Positions 1 through 11,161 of a stretch of DNA of 64,000 nt are shown piece after piece. The notes below the pieces were generated by a model. The model did no database searches and was not told the DNA's origin. It saw only the letters and a list, made by a program, of their open reading frames with translations. Made by a program: the position numbers and the translations under genes. Source of the stretch: Rhizophagus irregularis (taxonomy: Eukaryota; Glomeromycota; Glomeromycetes; Glomerales; Glomeraceae); assembly GCF_026210795.1 (NCBI RefSeq), contig NC_089431.1, positions 2,480,001 to 2,544,000 on the forward strand. The letters are read 5' to 3'. Positions within the stretch are counted from its first letter, which is position 1; each line of letters starts with the position of its first letter.

Positions 1-381
1 TTTTTAAAAATTAAATTTTCTCTCAATTTTTTATATAATTCATATAAAAACAAAAACTAGATAAAGAAATTTAACGTATAATACATTAATCAAAATTCTG
101 TACTATTACATATTAAAACTTCTGTTATTATTATTATGCAAAATTCTAAATAAATAGGCAATAACAGACTATTTATTTAATTTTATAGATAATCGTCAAT
201 ATTTCCCTTTATAAGTTTTTTTAATTAATATAGTTGCATGAAGATTAGAACTATGAAATTTTGAATATATGTTCCTTAGAGTCTATGTTATCACATATTA
301 AAATTTCAAGTATTATTATTATGTATAATTTCGAGTAATTAACAAAAATAAAAGGTCCGCTACTTTTGTCTAGGTAGTGTA

Positions 382-512
382 GATAATGAGTATGATATGA
401 CCTCCATTGTATATAAGGTATGGTGCTAAAAATTGGGTATGTATGGTTAGTATGGTACCTACTTTCATATTAAAATCATACATACAACGAGGATCATATC
501 ATACTCATTATC
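382..512. repeat. 131-bp palindromic MITE-like repeat
   Basis: The ends are inverted copies of each other: GATAATGAGTATGATATGA at the left reappears as its reverse complement at the right, with one inserted base nearby. The interior is AT-rich and non-coding. The compact form and roughly 23-bp inverted ends fit a non-autonomous DNA transposon. No clear target duplication is visible. Confidence 0.6.
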
Positions 513-520
513 GTTGTACC

Positions 521-837
521 GACGTTTCACCGAAGGGATATTTCGTCCGAATCCATTTCACTGAATCGTCCATTTCTCTGAATTCTATTTCACCGAAAAT
601 GATATCAATGAAAATTATTTCCAGAGATCTTTTTTCCAGGATATTATCACTTCAACATTTCAAGTAACTGATATTAATTGCTAAGCAATAAATAAATACC
701 TTTATAATCCATAAACAACAAGATAAATTTAATAAAAATCATCAAATAAAGAATAAATAATTTTTCGGCGAAATGTCCATTCGGTGAAATGTCCCTTCGG
801 CGAAACGTACTTTCGGCGAAATGGCTTTCAGTGTAAC
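521..837. repeat. Inverted pair of TTTCGCCGAA-motif arrays
   Basis: Between 521 and 603 the motif TTTCACCGAA and its variants recur about every 12-15 bp on the + strand. Between 764 and 837 the reverse complement (TTCGGCGAAATG) recurs at similar spacing. The two arms could fold into a long imperfect hairpin. A third array in forward orientation lies at 1081-1180. The sequence is non-coding and its function is unknown. Confidence 0.6.
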
Positions 838-1080
838 AAATATAGAAATGGTGAGCTGATTTCAAAGATATAAAATGCTTAGTTTATAGAAAATCTAGAA
901 AATCTTTAGAAAAAAATTCATTATTTGTAAAAGCTGACTGTTAACATTTTAGTAACTGGTTAAGAAATTTGTCAAAAAAAAAAATGTTCCGTACGGATCA
1001 ACGGCAAGAATAAGCCATTCTAATTGTAGAAACTGAATAGTTAATTATTTAATACTATTTATTGTGAAAATAGGTTATGG

Positions 1081-1180
1081 TCCATTTCTCCATTTCACCG
1101 AAGCCATTTCGCCGAAAGAATGTTTCGTCGAAAGGACGTTTCATTTTATCGAATCCATCGCCCATTTCGCCGAATGAATA
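1081..1180 (+). repeat. Third TTTCGCCGAA-motif array
   Basis: This is a forward-orientation cluster of CATTTCACCGAA, CATTTCGCCGAA and TTTCGTCGAA words, homologous to the 521-603 arm. It looks like a separate copy of the same low-complexity element. Confidence 0.55.
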
Positions 1181-1876
1181 TTATATAAACAAATGAATTT
1201 TATAAAATAAAGTTAACCTGTACTAAGGAAATAAATGGAATTTTTATTTAATTTTATATTTTATAAACGAATAAACTTTGCTAAAAATGAAAAAATAAAT
1301 TTAATAAAAATAAAATTAGTGTTTATAATTTAAAAAGTTATTATGTAGTGAAAGGTTTATTGAAAAAAAATTAGACAAATAGATAAGCTAACAAAATGTT
1401 AAATATACATTTTAATACTAATACTTATTATTAAATAAGTATATTTTTTAAGAATTGGCAATACTAAATGGTGATATATAGGATTATACTAATATATAAC
1501 AAAAATAAGTATGTGCCTCTCTTTTGACTGGCTTGTAAAAATAGTAGTTTAACGCCACTTATTCTGCGCATCAAACGCAATTTATTAATTTGACTTTGTT
1601 CGTAAAGGAGCATTGTCATAATACTCTCACATTGTCGATAAATAATTATGTAGTGTAACTCTAGGCAATTCCTTGATCCTTGGTTTTTTTGACTGAATGA
1701 ATGACTGAATGAGCTATGTAATACATGATTCAGTAATTATATACACAGTCGAACACATGCCTTTGTGACATGTATGAGTATAAATATGGCACTAAAATAC
1801 CTCAATTTCTTTTCAAGTTCTCAGTTTTTTTTCAATATTTCTTGTATTCCTTATCTTATTAAAATAATAGAAGAAA

Positions 1877-2595
1877 ATGAGTAATACAAGTATTCCAAGT
1901 TTTTCAAATATGCCAAGTATGCCAGCAAGTTTTTCTGAATCTTTACCTATTTCCCCTGAAAGAATTAACCGGTTTAGATCTGAAAGGCTAGGAAATATAC
2001 GTCCTCTCAATGAGTTCTTCGATAGAGATAGACTTTCTAAGCCAAAGGGCATGGGAGGTTCGTAATATTTATTTATTAATAAAAAACGAGTCATTTTTGA
2101 CTAAGAAGCAAAGTAATATGGTTTGCATGTTTTTTTATTCAGATATTGCCCAACGTCTTTCTTATAACCTGACGCACTTTCAGTCGAACTATATTATAAT
2201 TATTTTAGGATTGTTGATTTATTGCATGTAAATATTTTTTTTTGGTTCTTAAGTGAAAAATCTTAATTATCTGTATCAATTTTTGAGAATCTAATTCTTG
2301 TTATAGGATTACCAATCCATACCTTCTCTTTGCCATCATTTTCATTATGTTTGGACTACATTTTATTCGTAAAATGCCTCCAGACCAACCGCTTGTATTT
2401 GGTCAATATGTTTTAACCCAAAAACAATTGTATACTGGACTTATCATAATTTCTATTCCTCTATTATGGATATCTTCGCTTGGTTCAACCATATTTTGGA
2501 TTGTTGGAGCTTCTGGAACATTGATCTTAGGTCATGCTGCATTTCTTGAACCAGGTGTTGATAGTGGTTTTGCATCAACTGCAGATCAAGTGTAA
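1877..2595 (+). CDS. PRA1 (prenylated Rab acceptor / Yip3) family membrane protein
   Basis: Three exons, 1877-2057, 2143-2227 and 2307-2595, join in frame to 184 residues with GT-AG introns of 85 and 79 nt. After a Ser/Pro-rich N-terminus the family signature is visible: an Arg-rich segment, RLSYNLTHFQSNY, then a hydrophobic stretch, NPYLLFAIIF, and a second pair of hydrophobic segments near the end. PRA1 proteins sit in ER and Golgi membranes and help Rab GTPases dissociate from GDI during vesicle traffic. The length matches the family (about 170-200). Family assignment is from motif recognition; the exact Rab partner cannot be inferred. The start is the first in-frame ATG, well placed after an upstream AT-rich leader. 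Confidence 0.85.
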
Positions 2596-2852
2596 AACTA
2601 ACTAGGGGAGATTTATTATATTTTTATTATATTATTACATTAGACATATTTATAAAAAATTATTATATATTTTACTATATTTATAAAATCGTAGGTGAAT
2701 GCTCGGATCTTCACCTCAAAATCAAAAAAAAAAAAACAATTATATAACATAATTACAAGAGACTGTTTATATTGTATTTTATATTGATCACACAATTATA
2801 TTAATCTATTAATCATTAAAAAACCTCTTTAAAAGTCACATGGCTAAATTTC

Positions 2853-2858
2853 CACGTG
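2853..2858. promoter_or_regulatory. CACGTG promoter motif
   Basis: A palindromic CACGTG lies 110 bp upstream of the ATG of the mitochondrial-type gene at 2968. This is the core site of fungal bHLH factors such as Cbf1. A second one lies about 86 bp upstream of the CAB4-type gene. Regulation is inferred from position only. Confidence 0.35.
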
Positions 2859-2967
2859 ACATCGATTATGATAATCGCGATAAATCGAGAATTTTTTTTT
2901 TTTGTGAAATGACCTCTTTTTTTTTTCTAGAAAAAAGAGAAAATTCAAATCACGGTCTATTTAAGTA

Positions 2968-3823
2968 ATGCAGGCTTTTACACGACAAAGTTATTTACTA
3001 AATGGAGGCTCAAAAATATTGAATTTTCAGATTCAATTAATGAAAAGAAGTTTTACTAGTACAAATATTGCCAGAGATGCGGCTGCTCAAGAAAGTAGTA
3101 GTAGTTCAACAAAGATAGGAACATCTGTACAGCCAACGAGAAAACCTATCGGCGGGTTCCGTGGGGGGTAAATATTTGTATAACAGTAATTTCGTGCAAG
3201 TTTACTTCATATTTACTTTTACTTTTTTATTTATGTGTTTTTGAAGTCTAATTGGGTTTTTAGTGGGTTTAACTATCGCAGGAGGAGCAGGATACCATTA
3301 TCTTTTAGATGAATATAATACAGCATCTAAACTTTTATTAAGTTCTGTCGAAGAACTTCAAAAGTCCACCAACAAGGTACAATAAATAAATTTAATCTAA
3401 ATTTTGAGTAAAAATAATAATATGCTTTTATAAATAGGTTCGTGATTATACTCGAAAAATTGAAAGAGTCGAACTGGAATTGAAAGCTCTTCAAATGAGT
3501 GCTGCTACAATAGACCAAATTAAAGAATTAAGGGGTGAAGTTCGGCAATTATACGTAATTAAAATTTTGATATTAAATATCTTTTATTTGTTTAAACTCA
3601 ACTATTTATTTATAAGCCTACTTTCTCGTGATTAATTATAAATATAAGGATTCCCTCCACATAGAAGATCTCGAATTAAAGGCTTACATATATGGTATAG
3701 GTAAGTTATTTGCCAAAATATCCCTTTTATAGTTTATTATTAGGTTATTTATTTATTCATTTATTTATTTTCTTTGCAATACAAGAACAAGATGTTCAAG
3801 CTATTATGAAAAAAGTTAAATAA
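2968..3823 (+). CDS. Small mitochondrial inner-membrane-type protein, unknown function
   Basis: Five exons (2968-3167, 3247-3376, 3438-3554, 3649-3700, 3786-3823) join in frame to 178 residues with GT-AG introns of 61-94 nt. The first 40 residues are rich in Arg, Ser and Leu and lack acidic residues until an NIARDA stretch, as in a mitochondrial presequence. One transmembrane segment follows at about residues 68-87 (LIGFLVGLTIAGGAGYHYLL). It is preceded by GGFRGG and followed by a Lys/Glu-rich, probably coiled-coil, region to the end. I recognise the layout as a conserved fungal type but cannot name it. Mitochondrial location is inferred, not shown. Confidence 0.75.
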
Positions 3824-4017
3824 TTCATAATATTTAAAAAAGGAAAAATAAATAAAAAAAAATCAAATAAAATGATTTTTCATAGATGGCTATTAATAAT
3901 TATTTATTAGAGTACAAATATATCACTATTTAAATCATAAGTATTTATTATTTGTGGTAACATCAGATTATAAAAACCATTTAAAAAAATATTGCAATTT
4001 AAAGTGCATTTGTGAGC

Positions 4018-4773
4018 TTAATCTTTACCATTAAGATAACATCTTGTTTTTTTGTAAACCAAATTATTCCCTTCCACATACACTCTCCCTCCTAGCCCTA
4101 GATAACCGATATCTTCCAAAGTTTGAATGATATGGGGTAATATAAATGCCCTAAACTCAGATAAAACCCGAGAAAAAAAACATCCAACAATATATACATC
4201 TGTTAAAAGAAAAAAAATAAAAGCAAACCATCGTTAATATCAAATTTTTTTAAAATAAATAAATAAATAAATAAAGGTTTTACCATAAGATTCTTCGTAG
4301 CCTATATTACCCCAAAGTTGATTCATGATATCAACAGTCAATACAGATAAAATAAAATCTTTAGCTTCATGTACATTATCTTTGAAGAAATAAGCACAGG
4401 TATCAAAGAATATCCAAGCAATTTCGATATTATGTATTGTCATTGCAATATTTGGTAATTCTTCTGGTTCGTTTTGTTTAAGTTGAAATACTCTTTGATC
4501 CGTTATCGTTGGTGGCGAACTTAGTCGACAAAGAACGTCATTATCTAAAGCCCTTTGAAGTCTAATGTCTTCAAGTTGTAGTTGAACATATCCTCGTCTT
4601 GGCATTCTTTGAGCGTTTATTTCTCGAGCGGTAATAGAAGTTTGTTGAGTTTGACTTCTTTGAACGCGCGTTTGTTGTGTATTTTGTCGTCTAACACGTG
4701 TATTTGCTTTACTAGTAGTTGTACCAGCTTGCCGAATTTGCCGTCTCCGAGCATGTTGAGATGATCTTACCAT
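4018..4773 (-). CDS. Unknown protein, paralog A of a window-internal pair
   Basis: Two exons on the reverse strand, 4773-4284 and 4199-4018, join in frame to 223 residues with one 84-nt intron. The N-terminal 60 residues are basic and Gln/Arg/Thr-rich (low complexity). The rest is a compact hydrophobic domain ending in the motif LEDIGYLGLGGRV and then LVYKK. The same domain, with the intron at the same codon and phase (after the first base of the Asp codon following Tyr), is encoded at 56242-56964. I do not recognise the family. A DNA- or RNA-binding basic tail plus helical domain is possible but unproven. The intron holds a short (TAAA)n run at about 4254-4276. The gene converges with the mitochondrial-type gene at 2968-3823. 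Confidence 0.75.
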
Positions 4774-7065
4774 TTTTGTCGCGTGTATTTACCGCGTTAT
4801 CCAGTTGAAATAATTGAAATCAAAAAAAGAAAGAAACCTCGGGCCAATAACCTTTTACCCGATCAAAAAAAAAATTTATTAAATATATAATTGATGTAAT
4901 TGATGATTTAAATTATTCAAATAATTTCTTTAGTTAATTATCATGAATACATATACGTATTTAAAAAGAAACCCCCTAAAATAACAACAGTTTTATATAT
5001 TTGAAATCATTTTTTTTATACAAATCGACGCGTTTAAAATGTATAGTATAAATATTGGTTTTTAATAACAGATAGCAAGATGGTCATTAACAACATTTTC
5101 TGACTAAAGAAATCGGTAGTCTCCGGATTCACCCTACCCAGTCTATCGTATGACAGGACAGGTATTACTGCGGCAAATGCATGCTGTGTGTTTACTTGGT
5201 TGTTTAGACTATGAACACCAGTTTAACCATTTGCAAACCAACGCCAACGTTGCGATAGTGTTCGAAAAGAGAAACAGCTGGAACACACTTTACACTGGTC
5301 TGATCTGGATTCGTGAGATCGGTTCTTAAACATCTTAAACGTTATACACAGTACATTGTCGAAGGTTTGTATAATAAGGACGTAATTATTCATGAAAAGA
5401 TTTTCATATGATTTTTTTTTTTATCATAATGAAGTGCAAAATTAAATGCAATAACGGTGCAAAGTTAGTCTATAGATTATAACATTGAATTAATTATTAC
5501 CTATATTTAGATTCTTGGCTGTGTAAATAAATCTACTGGAGTGAGATTCGACAAAGAAGCATCTGCAAAATCAGATGTTAAACAATAACTTGGTTTACAC
5601 TACCAATGAAAATGCATGATGACAATAATTAAGCATGGAGAATAGTGACTTTGTGTTGAATCAGTTTATTTATTTACTTATAAATCCAATTAATATTATT
5701 GATCACCACTTAGATGCCAAGGATAACTGATATTATCAAATTTTATTGAGATAGAATATCACTTACAAAACACATCTACTTCTATATTTAAATTGGTTTT
5801 GAATGTGCTATAAAAATCTTGAAGAATAAATAATAAAATGAAATTCTAAATTCAATAGTCATTTTGATCGATTTGATTTTTATAGATTTTATAACTTAAA
5901 AAGGGAAGTTAATTGCAAGAAAAAAAAAAATATTTTACTTTCTGTTGTATGAAAATCGCGTTTTTTATAGGATGTTTAAAAACAGAAAATCAAAAAAGTT
6001 TTGAAAAATCGAAAATAAAAATGAATCATAAAATTATTTTAGGATTTGCTTTTTTTAAAATCGTTTATCTCTTTTTTGATTTAATTTTTTCTTCAGAGAA
6101 AAGTTGTGTGTAATCAAAATTATATTAATGATTTGATAAACATTATTAAAATACTATCAAATTATAAATTAATATTAATTAATTTATTTCTTATTCTCTG
6201 AATTTAGCATGTTACTAAAAATAAACAAATCATTCTTGGGGATCAGTTAATCATGAAACACTTTTTTACTTTTACGTTGGAAGTAAAGACGTACTTTCTA
6301 TATGTGACATAAATATGACACATGATCTACTTCAATTCAGTTTTTCCTTTCAAAGTTAAGCTTGAAAAAGTGGCGTAAATGCAAGGGATCTTCGAGTTCT
6401 AAAAAAACTTTGTTTACTTATTAATAGAGACAATGAAGGGCACCGTGTCACTTAAATAACTTGGTGGTCCAACCGTCAAGGTGTCGTTATATATATTTAA
6501 ACTATAAAATTTTTGGATAATCCGCGATGAGAGTATAAAATTAAAATAACTTTCCGTGAAAGAGTTAATTTTACAAATGTGGTACGATGAGAAAATTCTT
6601 TAAATTCCTGCCAAGCTTTCTTTCTTTTCTTTATTTTCTCAATGATTTTATCCGTTGGCTATTATGCAAATTTCTGTATATGGAAACCTATACTAATTTT
6701 GTTATATTTCAAAACCATTTCCCGTTATATATTCCATGCATTATAAAATTTTTTAGTTGATTTATAATAAATTTGTTCCCTGATAATTCCCCTTCGGGTC
6801 GTTAAGCCACGTTTTTTCCTTAAAACGACAAAAAAAACGACGTCCGACAAGAATGAATATTATTTGTGATACAAAGCCGCCAATAACAAATCCATTATTT
6901 TTACTAATTGCCCCAATTCTTCGGCTCCGAAATATTCTTAGACCTGGACTCTTTTCTCCGTATTAGTTCCATTTTTTCCTTTCTTTCTTTAAAAATTAAA
7001 AACAATACTACGTTAAAGTATTTTTATTTGTTTTCCCAATTTTCATTTTCTCATATAAAATTAAA
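4774..7065. other. Long intergenic region, no supported gene
   Basis: The region is AT-rich throughout except for a more GC-balanced block at about 5090-5370. That block and 5515-5610 contain splice-like signals and short open stretches, but no chain from start to stop could be built. The segment just before 7066 is T-rich and probably the leader of the Rho gene. Confidence 0.5.
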
Positions 7066-8252
7066 ATGGCTTCAAGTTCTTCAAAAAAAGACGTCATTCG
7101 ACGCAAATTAGTTATTGTTGGAGACGGTGCCTGTGGTAAAACTTCGCTATTATCCGTTTTTACATTAGGATACTTCCCAAAGGTACGTTATACTTTTTTA
7201 GTATTGCTTGCTTCGGTGCAATACTTGAATCTGGTTATTCCCTTAAGTCTTATAACTAAATATTTTTTTCTATATTATTATTTGATCTAGGAATACGTAA
7301 GTATAGATCTAATCATACATTATTCACTACACCAACCACTAACAAGGTGATTGTAACTCTAGTATACATATTGTCAACATGATCTCTAAAAAAAAAACTT
7401 TTTGTTCTTTGTCTTATTACTTTTTAAATAGGAACCAACCGTATTCGAAAATCATGTGACAGACCTTAAAATTGACGGAAAACCTGTACAATTGGCGTTA
7501 TGGGATACTGCGTAAGTTAAAAGATGGTTTAAATAGAAGTATTTAGTATTTTCAAATAATATCATTATATATATTAATTTTATTTCTTAATTTATGATTA
7601 GAGGACAAGAAGAATATGAGGTTAGTAAAACTAAATAATAAATATTCAAATTAAAAAATAGATCAATATTATAAAATAATCTAACTAATTTTATTATTGT
7701 TGTTGTTATTTAGCGTCTTAGACCTCTTTCTTATTCTAAAGCTCACGTTATTTTGATCGCCTTTGCGGTAGATATACCCGATTCTTTTGAGAACGTGTCT
7801 GCAAAGGTGAAGATAAATATTTATGTAACCAAAAGAAAAGAAAAGAAGAAAATTAATATAACTAAATTATTGTTTTTATAATAATATCTAATATAGTGGA
7901 TTGATGAGGTCAATTCTCTTTGTCCAGGTGTTCCGGTTATCTTAGTAGGTTTAAAGAAAGACTTAAGAGATGACGAAGCCAGAATTGCAGAAATGCAAAA
8001 GAAAGGCATTTCCTTTGTCGATCCTAAACAGGTATATTTAAATATTATAAACGAAATACTTTAAGAATCTCACTTGTAACATGGTTTTATTTATAATAGG
8101 CTGAAGTAATAGCAAAACAAATAGGTGCTCGAAAATATTTAGAATGTTCAGCATTAACTGGAGAAAATGTTGATAATGTTTTTGAAGCTGCATCAAGGGC
8201 TGCACTTTTGTCACGTGAAAATGTTTCCAATGGCTGTTGTGTTTTACTGTAA
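7066..8252 (+). CDS. RHO2: Rho2-type small GTPase
   Basis: Seven exons (7066-7182, 7291-7296, 7432-7511, 7602-7620, 7714-7806, 7897-8031, 8100-8252) join in frame to exactly 200 residues. P-loop GDGACGKT is at 19-26, the effector loop EPTVFEN at 42-48, DTAGQEEYE at 66-74, a G4-position KKDL and a G5 ECSAL. The C-terminus is Cys-Cys-Val-Leu-Leu: CVLL predicts geranylgeranylation, and the preceding Cys could be palmitoylated. [12 protein letters not shown] and the [15 protein letters not shown] region fit Rho2 better than Rho1, Cdc42 or Rac. Rho2 acts at the plasma membrane in polarity and cell-wall signalling. Exon 2 is only GAATAC (Glu-Tyr), needed to restore the invariant E-Y before the effector loop. 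The usual Val after EY is Glu here. Confidence 0.93.
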
Positions 8253-8936
8253 CGTACACAACTGAAACAAAAAAATATATGATTCGATTTTTATTGCCCT
8301 CATTTTTTTTTGGGATTAATATTATTAGAAAGGAGAGGGATTAAAATTATATGGTATCTCTGTTTAGAAACTGGACATTTATTTTATTTATCTATTATTT
8401 ATCTAGTATTTTATTCTTAACTCCTTTTTGCTTTTTTTTTTATTTACTACAGAAAAATCTAATTCATTTAGTTACACACACATATCCAAAACAATATAAT
8501 CTTATATGATCTTGTATTAATCTTATATCATTTTTTAAAAGACAATATAAAAGTAAAAAATTTGTAATATTATATTTATAAAAAAAAAAAATTCTATTCA
8601 ATCTCATTTATATACATTTTTTTTTATCTATTTACTATTATTACAATAATTTATTATCTTAAAGCGAATGTTTTTTATTTTTATTTATTTATTTATTTAT
8701 TTATTTCGCGTTTTTTTGATTAACAAAAGTCAATTTTTTTTTCTTGAAAGAGTTTCGGTGAAAAAAAAAATCGAATCATATTCCTAATAAATTCTCAATT
8801 GAGACAAGGAAAAGGTGCCTAAATTCATTTATTACTATCAATGAAGTTATATTCGTATTACGGTATTAAAAAAATATATATATATAATTGCTAGAAATTA
8901 ATTACTCAAAAAAGCTAAAAGAAAAATAATGTTCAT
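8253..8936. other. Convergent 3' intergenic spacer
   Basis: A spacer of about 680 bp between the converging ends of the Rho2-type gene and ATG6. It contains several poly-T and poly-A runs and a (TTTA)n microsatellite near 8680-8706. No gene is seen; it presumably holds the two 3' UTRs and terminators. Confidence 0.6.
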
Positions 8937-10971
8937 TTATCTAGATGATCCTACAATGTTTTTCTGCTTATTACTCCAATCATGATTCGTTGATGAAGCA
9001 TAAGCTAAAATCCATTTAGTATTAGTTAAAGTATTCCTAAGAGCTTTTGTCCATATCTCATAATCACTTTTATATCTAATTGATAAATTATCAATTTTGT
9101 CTTTTTGAATACTATATATATTATTTTAAAAATAAATTAGCTAAAGCAACAAAATAAAATACATAATTATGTATATAAAGACTTTACCGATATGGTAATT
9201 TCAATTTATGGTCCTGCCGTTCAGCGTAATCTCCCAATTGTTGCAAACAATTTAAGTAGGCTACCATGGCACTATTAAAACGATTAATCAAAAATGGTGT
9301 CTTAAATGTAAAATCACCTGATCCATAACTGCAATTTAAAATACAAAGTTAAAATAGAAGTTTTAAAATAGGTGAATATCATCTAGAAACTTACAGTTCA
9401 TATTTTGCATCTCCATCAATCTTTTCAATCCTAGAAAAAGAACCTAAAGGAACTAGCCGATAGCTAATAAATAAAATAAAAAACCAAATAAAATAAATTT
9501 CGTAATTAAAATTAATAAGTAAAAAAAAGAATGAGAAAAAGAGAAAACTTTTACGTTTGAAATGTAAAATTAAGTTTATTTGCAATTGTTGAAAGTAACA
9601 AAAGTGTTTGGCCCCAAGCGGCATTAATTTCACTCCATTCAACCTATAACAAATTATATTAAAGAAATTAAAGAACATCTGCTAAATATCATTTTATTTA
9701 GTTGATTTCATTTTATTATTACCTGTACATCAGGTAATTTGCCTAGCCGAAATCCATTTATTGTACCAAAAAGACCATCTATTCCAATACAAAATGTATC
9801 GTTATAAACATTGGCTTTTTGGAGTCTCTCTAATTGTCTGGCATCATGATCGTACTTTAGATTGACACTATCTCTCTCATTTTGAAATGTTTGTATCTGA
9901 ATATGAAAGTCATTGAACTCCTGCCAATAGCTAAAATTGAATAAATTAATAAGTATAGATTGCTTTTAACAATTCAGTCAACAAAATGCAGTATCAAAGA
10001 TAATAAGCACCTTTCCTCAAGTCTATCAAGTTCTTTTTCTTCTTCCTCTAATGCTGCCAATTCTTTTTTCAACGCATTACTTTCATTCTCTATTTCCTTT
10101 AACTTTTTAATTGCAGCTGACTCATTAGATTTTATCTAAAAATATGTATAAATAAATGTCAGTAAAATAATAAAAATACCAATTAATAAAGTTGAAAAGA
10201 TTTAAGATTTTCTAAAATAGGTAATCTGCTACCAAAGTCTTGCCTCTTGAATTTCTTTTTGTAAGCTTATTTTTTCAGAATCACTTATTACGCTTTCGTT
10301 AACTTTCTTAAGAAAGTCAATATAACAGTCTCTTTCTTTAGAAGCATCAGATAACTGTTTTTTCAAGCTATCTAGAAGTATCTCGGTACACTCATAACAC
10401 ATGGGATGTTCAATCTCTGATCTTGACGACATAATGTCAAATAATCGATTTGCGACTTTGATCCTATGACTCAAACTTGCTTTTTTTTCATCAACATTTC
10501 CATCAAGTGGACCACGTTCCGGTGACAAATTATTGTTAGAATGTGATGCAACTTGAGAACGTGATAACACTACATATGATTCTGAAGGTGGCAAGAATGA
10601 CTCTTTGTTACTAATGCCTCCATTAGGAGAACGTGAAAGTCCAGAAGAATTCTTTGAGGAAGAAACAGATCTTTGGTTTGATTTTGACACTGGAAGCTCA
10701 TTATCATCCTCCTCAATATCGTTAAAGATAGTTTGCTTAGAGCTTCTAATTCCTGTTTTTTCAGATATTGGTGTTGTAGTACTTTCTTCTGGGAGAGGTG
10801 CTAAATATTATAACAGTAAAAAGTGAGAACTAATGTACGCAAATAAAAAAGTGAAACCTATATTATACCTAACAGGAGATCTACAGAAGCTGCACTTAGA
10901 TCTGCTAATGATTCATCGATTCTTAATGGATGTTTACAGCGTTGACAAATGAAAGCAGAAGCTTGATCCAT
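8937..10971 (-). CDS. ATG6: Autophagy protein Atg6 / Beclin 1
   Basis: Eight reverse-strand exons join in frame to 488 residues: 10971-10869, 10800-10244, 10135-10011, 9930-9723, 9643-9555, 9463-9395, 9328-9188 and 9111-8937. The order is an N-terminal CxxC (CQRC), a disordered Ser-rich region, the segment [20 protein letters not shown] with MCYEC, a Glu/Lys-rich coiled coil, and the evolutionarily conserved C-terminal domain ([54 protein letters not shown]). Atg6 is the regulatory subunit of the Vps34 PI3-kinase complexes in autophagy and vacuolar sorting. Intron 2 (10243-10136) starts with GC rather than GT; the GT nearby breaks the frame. The 5' end is 190 bp from PAM16, suggesting a shared promoter. 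Confidence 0.93.
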
Positions 10972-11161
10972 TTTAAAGAAAAAAATGGGAAAAAGAACAG
11001 TATTTTAAATTATGTTGCTCTGTTTGACAAAGATCGGTCACATTGCATTAATGAAAACGTGATTTCCGATTACAACATTTTAGATCAGATTATTGTGAAT
11101 ATCATTCTTTTGTTAAAAAAATTTTTTTTCTTTTTGAAAAAGAAAAAATAAATCATATAAA
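10972..11161. promoter_or_regulatory. Divergent ATG6-PAM16 promoter
   Basis: Only 190 bp separate the ATG6 start (10971, reverse) from the proposed PAM16 start (11162, forward). The segment has a more balanced base composition in its middle (around 11030-11080) than typical spacers here. It must supply both promoters unless the PAM16 first exon lies elsewhere. Confidence 0.45.

Larger units (their letters stand above)
1..1876. other. AT-rich intergenic region with dispersed repeats
   Basis: No convincing gene. The stretch holds an imperfect palindrome at 382-512 and three clusters of a TTTCGCCGAA-type motif, both annotated separately. The last 150 bp before the PRA1 gene, around 1730-1876, should hold its promoter, but no unambiguous TATA element stands out. 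Confidence 0.6.

Noticed and set aside
5090-5610. Possible spliced small gene in the GC-balanced block
   Set aside because: Splice-like sites exist, but no start-to-stop chain holds; each tested join meets a stop.
5913-6113. 66-codon open frame in the 4.8-7.0 kb spacer
   Set aside because: Short, Lys/Phe-rich composition expected from AT-rich DNA, no splice context and no motif.
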